Part shown: piece by piece, positions 4,991-5,690 of the stretch
Position numbering within the stretch: position 1 is the stretch's first letter
Layout of the letters: every line of letters begins with the position of its first letter
Source: Clostridia bacterium
GTDB taxonomy: Bacteria > Bacillota > Clostridia > Christensenellales > Maliibacteriaceae
Assembly (NCBI GenBank): GCA_017935825.1
Contig: JAGBGW010000190.1
Span: 1-5,690 of the forward strand
DNA length: 5,690 nt
Reading direction: 5' to 3'
The notes under the pieces: generated by a model
What the model saw: only the letters and a program-made list of their open reading frames with translations
Told to the model about the DNA's origin: nothing
Database searches by the model: none
Program-made: the position numbers and the translations under genes

Positions 4991-5690
4991 ATGTCGCGCA
5001 TTGCTGTTTTGACCGATTCCGGCTGTGATGTATTTGCATCCGACCGCGAAAAATACAATATTCACGTCCTGCCGCTGAAGATCACCTATCCCGATGGTAC
5101 CTTCACCGACAATGTGGATATTCAGCCCCGCGACATATACGATCGATTCCCTGCCCAAATTCCCAAGACCTCCACGCCCAACATACAGGAAGTGCTGGAT
5201 GAAGTGGAACGCATTCGCGCCGAGGGCTACGATCAGATCATCGCCATCTGTATTTCCAGCGGACTTTCAGGCACCTACAACACCGTCTGCGCTGCCCTTT
5301 CTCAGGTGGAAGACATGGAGTGCTACGCCTTTGACACCCGCAATATCTCCATCGGCGCAGGCGTGTTCGCATCCTACGCCGCACAGCTGGCAGAACAAGG
5401 CAAAAGCTTTACCCAAATCGTAAAAGCGTTGGAATTCAACCGCGAAAACTCCAAAATCTTCTACTACATGGATGTTCTGGACTACCTTGTGGCAGGCGGT
5501 CGCATCGGCCGCGTGACGGGCATCGTGGGCAGTGCACTGAAACTGAAGCCCATCATCTCCTGCAATGAGGAGGGTGTCTATTACACCGTCTCCATTTTGA
5601 AGAACAAACAGCGCGGACTGCAAAAGCTTGTGGAGCATATTGTCCGCTTCACCAATGGCCGCAGCTGCCGCCTTGCACTGATGCACGGCG
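4991..5690 (+). CDS. degV: DegV family protein (FakB-like fatty-acid binding), 3' end missing
   Basis: An open frame of 233 codons with no stop before the window ends; the family is usually about 280-290 residues, so roughly the last 50 are missing. DegV/FakB proteins bind a fatty acid in the cytoplasm, and those that partner with FakA present it for phosphorylation, feeding phospholipid synthesis. Family features seen: the N-terminal strand IAVLTDSGCD (4-13), the fatty-acid-site loops PKTSTPN (58-64) and ISSGLSGTYN (88-97), DTRNISIGAG (115-124), and the diagnostic YLVAGGRIGRVTGIVGSALK (165-184) leading to LKPIIS (185-190). GGAG at 4977-4980 lies 10 bases before the ATG. The ATG at 4981 is in another frame and closes after 14 codons. 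Whether it truly works with a FakA kinase cannot be told here. The divergent TetR-family gene is the likely local regulator. Confidence 0.93.
   Translation, partial: MSRIAVLTDSGCDVFASDREKYNIHVLPLKITYPDGTFTDNVDIQPRDIYDRFPAQIPKTSTPNIQEVLDEVERIRAEGYDQIIAICISSGLSGTYNTVCAALSQVEDMECYAFDTRNISIGAGVFASYAAQLAEQGKSFTQIVKALEFNRENSKIFYYMDVLDYLVAGGRIGRVTGIVGSALKLKPIISCNEEGVYYTVSILKNKQRGLQKLVEHIVRFTNGRSCRLALMHG

Noticed and set aside
4981..5025. ATG at 4981 as start of the DegV gene or a leader peptide
   Set aside because: It is out of frame with degV, closes after 14 codons, and overlaps the GGAG ribosome site, leaving it no site of its own.
5267..5686. Minus-strand frame of 139 codons at the right end, and the plus-strand frame 5094-5423
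   Set aside because: Both overlap the degV frame, which carries clear DegV motifs from 4991 to the window end; the alternatives show no domain or ribosome site.
1..5690. CRISPR arrays, tRNA/rRNA genes, insertion sequences, riboswitches
   Set aside because: Looked for by eye on both strands; no direct-repeat arrays, no cloverleaf or rRNA signatures, no transposase, and the two non-coding regions are too short or lack recognisable riboswitch motifs.

Overview
The window is a compact, gene-dense piece of a bacterial chromosome carrying housekeeping genes, with no mobile element, tRNA, rRNA or CRISPR array. The proteins (PurR of the Bacillus type, a Firmicutes-style MurC, a TetR_C_8-like regulator, a DegV protein), the strong Shine-Dalgarno sites and the gene order point to a Firmicute. 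The moderate GC content and the family variants suggest a gut clostridium of the Oscillospiraceae/Ruminococcaceae type; that last step is inference and the genus cannot be named.

Left half, minus strand (2669 down to 1): purR - glmU - pth - mfd, read in that order, with 20 and about 29 bases between the first three genes and a 4-base ATGA overlap between pth and mfd. This is almost certainly one operon. It is a shortened version of the purR-yabJ-spoVG-gcaD(glmU)-prs-ctc-spoVC(pth)-fin-mfd run known from Bacillus subtilis. The GlmU here is unusual: the uridylyltransferase half is intact, but the protein stops at 332 residues, just before the acetyltransferase active site.

Middle (2670-2899): a 230-base AT-rich divergent control region between purR and murC. 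It holds a perfect TATAAT -10 box for each direction, an exact match to the PurBox consensus at 2764-2776, a 10-bp CGAA/TTCG palindrome in the purR leader, and a perfect 22-bp palindrome at the predicted murC transcription start.

Right half: murC (+, 2900-4279) ends at a strong bidirectional hairpin terminator, which also serves the convergent TetR-family regulator gene (-, 4336-4872). That regulator gene diverges from a degV/fakB-like gene (+, from 4991, running off the window). The two promoters between them appear to be fully superimposed in opposite directions, with an inverted repeat in their shared spacer that is a good candidate operator.

Functionally, the window joins cell-wall precursor synthesis (GlmU makes UDP-GlcNAc, MurC adds L-Ala to UDP-MurNAc), nucleotide control (PurR), translation and repair maintenance (Pth, Mfd) and probably fatty-acid handling (DegV/FakB). 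I see no clearly new multi-gene system. The points most worth a second look are the truncated GlmU and the control elements in the two divergent intergenic regions.
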